In this document: positions 62,202 to 64,000 of the stretch, piece by piece
Numbering within the stretch: position 1 is the first letter of the stretch
Layout: each line of letters opens with the position of its first letter
Source of the DNA: Clostridiales bacterium
GTDB lineage: Bacteria > Bacillota > Clostridia > Christensenellales > UBA1242
Direction: 5' to 3'
DNA: 64,000 nt
Assembly (NCBI GenBank): GCA_918292005.1
Contig: CAKJZJ010000005.1
Coordinates: 1-64,000, forward strand
The notes under the pieces: model-generated
Seen by the model: the letters and a program-made list of their open reading frames with translations, nothing else
Databases searched by the model: none
Told to the model about the DNA's origin: nothing
Translations under genes and position numbers: made by a program

Positions 62202-62861
62202 ATGAGTGACGTAAAAAATGAAATTATTGATAGAATAGTATCTATGCTAAAAAATAATAGAGACGGCAAATTGGCTAAAGATATGGGGCTAGACCCAAAT
62301 GACCCGAACTTCGATAAACTATTAGATCATATTGCTGAAAACCTAAAACGAGCTAATCGCTACCCTATAATGGGCCAATTTGGCAACGATTGGCAAACCT
62401 TTTTGCCTAGTATAATTAGAATGGATGGCATTACATACGCCCAATGGAATTACTTCGTTAAAGAACTAGTGCAGACATCCAATAAATTATACAAAGGGCA
62501 ATATTCGTTGATTGCCTCAATTAGATTTTTGTTACAATCATATTTTGATAATGGTCAAAATAACTCCATATTATATTACAATGTAAATAGAATGGCATTA
62601 GAGATGTTTTGGCAATATAATTACACAGAAAATGAAGTTGTGGAAATGCTGAAAAAATATACTTTAGAGTTTGATTCACTTTCTCAGCTATGCAGAAAAG
62701 ATTTATCTGAACGAGATGGCCTGCTGTATACTATTATTATGATAAACATTTTATCATATCGAGTAGTTTCCTCTGATGTGCCTGGCGTTTATATGTTAGA
62801 AGGCATTGAAAAATATTTCTTCCAAGGATTATTCGACCTGATTAAAAATAATGCACAATAA
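62202..62861 (+). CDS. Orphan cytoplasmic protein
   Basis: 219 residues, not recognised. It is soluble and mostly helical, with aromatic-rich stretches (RYPIMGQFGNDWQTFLP; MALEMFWQYNYTENEVVEML in part). AAGGAG lies 8 bp before the ATG, with a promoter about 110 bp upstream. It lies between tRNA-Arg and a hairpin-rich tRNA-like element and has its own terminator. Its position downstream of a tRNA suggests acquired DNA, though no integrase is seen. The function is unknown. Confidence 0.75.
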   Translation: MSDVKNEIIDRIVSMLKNNRDGKLAKDMGLDPNDPNFDKLLDHIAENLKRANRYPIMGQFGNDWQTFLPSIIRMDGITYAQWNYFVKELVQTSNKLYKGQYSLIASIRFLLQSYFDNGQNNSILYYNVNRMALEMFWQYNYTENEVVEMLKKYTLEFDSLSQLCRKDLSERDGLLYTIIMINILSYRVVSSDVPGVYMLEGIEKYFFQGLFDLIKNNAQ

Positions 62862-62890
62862 AAAAGTAGAATAGTATTCGCTTTAGTACG

Positions 62891-62908
62891 TTTTTGGTGC
62901 ACCAAAAA
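62891..62908. repeat. 18-bp perfect palindrome
   Basis: TTTTTGGTGCACCAAAAA. Its last five bases are shared with the following terminator stem, so the two structures may compete. Confidence 0.8.
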
Positions 62909-62932
62909 TGGCCCCAATAGGCCATTTTTTTT
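62904..62932. terminator. Bidirectional terminator
   Basis: AAAAATGGCC / GGCCATTTTT with a CCAATA loop and eight T. On the plus strand it ends the orphan gene; on the minus strand it follows the tRNA-like element. Confidence 0.88.
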
Positions 62933-62935
62933 GTG

Positions 62936-63105
62936 TACTCATAGGGTATGCTGCGCAGTCGCACAGCATTATGTCTAGTAGACATACACTCGAACCGTAC
63001 TCGTTCGTCTCCGGACTGCCAGCACTCCTACTCACGAGATATATTCACTTCTCTCATATAGACGAATACTATGACATAAAAGGCAACCAATCCGGTTGCA
63101 TTTTA
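62936..63105. other. Hairpin-rich tRNA-like element near tRNA-Arg; no protein gene seen
   Basis: On the minus strand the left end reads CCCTATGAGTACACA, close to the tRNA-Arg 3' end (CCCTATGGGTGCACCA); GGTTCGAGT, as in the tRNA T arm, lies about 40 bp away, split from it by two hairpins (ATGCTGTG/CGCAGCAT and TATGTCTA/TAGACATA). A further hairpin GCAACC/GGTTGC with T4 ends the region at 63083-63104. The rest up to 63216 is AT-rich and empty. Confidence 0.5.
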
Positions 63106-63216
63106 ATTAATTATAAATACTCCCTTGTATTTCCATTAAATCAATAAATTTAGCCACAATCAAACGATATAATATGAATTTTGCATAAACTTTATAATTC
63201 TACACTCTATTATAAT

Positions 63217-63245
63217 TTGTAACATCAAAGGAAATGTAATATAAT
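63217..63245 (+). promoter_or_regulatory. Promoter of the 116-residue gene
   Basis: TTGTAA, 17 bp, TATAAT, about 37 bp before the ATG. Confidence 0.7.
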
Positions 63246-63282
63246 ATAATGGAAATAGAAATATGACATTAGGAATAAACAT

Positions 63283-63633
63283 ATGAAAAAAGATGATTTG
63301 GTTATTCTCACCAAAGAATGTAGTGACACAAAAGATAGAGTACCTATTGATTGTGATGGAGTGGTACTATATCGCAGATATGACGGTCTATACAAAGTGG
63401 CCTTTTTTAGTCCTGCAAATAGAAAAATCCTAGGACAATTCAATGTGCCTGGTCACTGTCTCACACTTAGCAATCTAAAAATGGAAGAATCGGTAAATGA
63501 GCAATATGGAGATTTCCTAAAATGTGTAGAATCAATCCAAAAGAACGAAGAATACGCACAATTCCAAATGTTTAAAAATGTAAGAAAACTAACTCAGGAT
63601 AGTAATTCTCCCCTATCTAAATATGATAAATAA
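63283..63633 (+). CDS. Small hypothetical protein
   Basis: 116 residues, not recognised. The first 60 residues look like a small beta-barrel (DLVILTKECSDTKDRVPID; GVVLYRRYDGLYKVAFF), perhaps an SH3-like or KOW-like fold, and the rest is helical. AGGA lies 8 bp before the ATG, with a good promoter and a shared terminator after it. No signal peptide or metal site. The function is unknown. Confidence 0.7.
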   Translation: MKKDDLVILTKECSDTKDRVPIDCDGVVLYRRYDGLYKVAFFSPANRKILGQFNVPGHCLTLSNLKMEESVNEQYGDFLKCVESIQKNEEYAQFQMFKNVRKLTQDSNSPLSKYDK

Positions 63634-63660
63634 TTCAAAACTCTACGGATAATTGAATAA

Positions 63661-63688
63661 TAAAAACCTAGCAAAATGCTAGGTTTTT
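63661..63688. terminator. Bidirectional terminator
   Basis: Stem AACCTAGC / GCTAGGTT with an AAAAT loop between A5 and T6 tracts. Confidence 0.88.
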
Positions 63689-63717
63689 TCTTATTATTAT
63701 TTTTAAGAAGATGCCAA

Positions 63718-64000
63718 CTATTTAGTTTTGGTTTTCTTGGGTTTTGTCTCTTTTACTTTAGCAGGTTTTTCTGCTGTGACTGGTTTCTCTGCCTTGGCAG
63801 GTTTAGACTTGGTCGTTTTTGTCTTATTGGTAGATTTTTTAACCTTGGTGGTTTTTTTATCTTCTTTCATATAATTATTGACGCTGAGTGCAATACCCAA
63901 AGCATCAGGTCCTATATGGCATGCCACACTCAGAGACAATGCATCTATAAAATGAAATTGCAGTTTTGGGAATGCAGTACGAATATCTGCTTCAAATCTT
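63718..64000 (-). CDS. DegV-family fatty-acid-binding protein, C-terminal part
   Basis: The reading frame continues past the right edge of the window, so only the last 93 residues are seen. SLSVACHIGPDALGIALSV matches the end of the DegV domain, where GTHTGPGALG is usual. DegV/FakB proteins carry fatty acids for the kinase FakA. The family normally ends here, but this protein adds about 50 residues rich in Lys, Thr and Pro in an AK/PA pattern (KPAKAEKPVTAEKPAK), which is positively charged and probably disordered. Confidence 0.75.
   Translation of the reverse strand, partial: RFEADIRTAFPKLQFHFIDALSLSVACHIGPDALGIALSVNNYMKEDKKTTKVKKSTNKTKTTKSKPAKAEKPVTAEKPAKVKETKPKKTKTK

Noticed and set aside
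62896..62904. GGTGCACCA as a duplicated attachment site of the tRNA-Arg 3' end
   Set aside because: Only 9 bp match, the sequence is part of a perfect palindrome, and no integrase gene is present. A real att site would usually be longer.
62908..63147. A 79-codon open frame after the orphan gene
   Set aside because: It starts in the terminator stem and runs through the hairpin element; there is no ribosome binding site.
1..64000. CRISPR arrays, insertion sequences, prophage or toxin-antitoxin pairs
   Set aside because: No evenly spaced direct repeats, transposase, integrase, structural phage gene or recognisable antitoxin was found on either strand.

Overview
The window looks like the chromosome of an uncultured, AT-rich (about one third GC by eye) Bacillota, most probably a spore-forming Clostridia relative. 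The evidence is the housekeeping gene order (plsX-rnc-smc-ftsY-ylxM-ffh-rpsP-khpA-rimM-trmD), a YlbJ sporulation protein, a Spo0A effector-domain protein, DUF4364 and TSCPD proteins, strong AGGAGG-type ribosome binding sites and a minimal SufC/SufB iron-sulphur system. No phage, integrase, transposase or CRISPR array was found.

Layout. 0.1-10.7 kb: one giant surface protein of about 3,500 residues. 10.7-19.4 kb (minus strand): a Rho-like protein whose ATPase motifs have decayed, an RNase R-like exonuclease, sufC-sufB, and an envelope cluster (FN3-like membrane protein, MscS channel, SGNH hydrolase, alpha/beta hydrolase). 19.5-19.9 kb: a tRNA-Ser gene flanked by partial copies of its own 5' and 3' ends and by hairpin-rich sequence. 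20.1-29.6 kb: two tandem paralogous membrane proteins with a dUTPase that lacks its last motif, a second MscS, an SDR, a GNAT-like protein, a D,D-carboxypeptidase, a large lipoprotein, a membrane protein and a stand-alone Spo0A-type DNA-binding domain. 29.7-44.9 kb (minus strand): the conserved translation, secretion and chromosome block from rplS to rpmF, interrupted by a nudix, methyltransferase, peptidase E and HAD group. 45-53 kb: ackA, pta, tmcAL and conserved clostridial genes. 53-61.7 kb: valS, an ABC importer of the NMT1/SsuA type and integral membrane proteins of unknown role. 61.9-64 kb: tRNA-Arg, two orphan genes, a second tRNA-like hairpin element and the end of a degV-family gene.

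How the genes fit together. The central block makes ribosomal proteins and their maturation factors (L19, L32, S16, RimM, TrmD, RbgA, RNase III), the SRP pathway (Ffh, FtsY, YlxM), chromosome condensation (SMC) and phospholipid initiation (PlsX). Pta-AckA make acetate and ATP, and TmcAL next door uses both to modify tRNA-Met.

Transcription signals are unusually readable. About twenty promoters can be seen, nearly all with exactly 17 bp between -35 and -10. At four genes (sufC, the SDR, the GNAT-like gene and ylbJ) the -10 box lies only 6-7 bp before the start codon and there is no ribosome binding site, so leaderless mRNAs are likely. The best candidates for something new are the degenerate Rho, the tRNA-end-flanked hairpin elements, the leaderless class and the Spo0A-domain protein with its box array.
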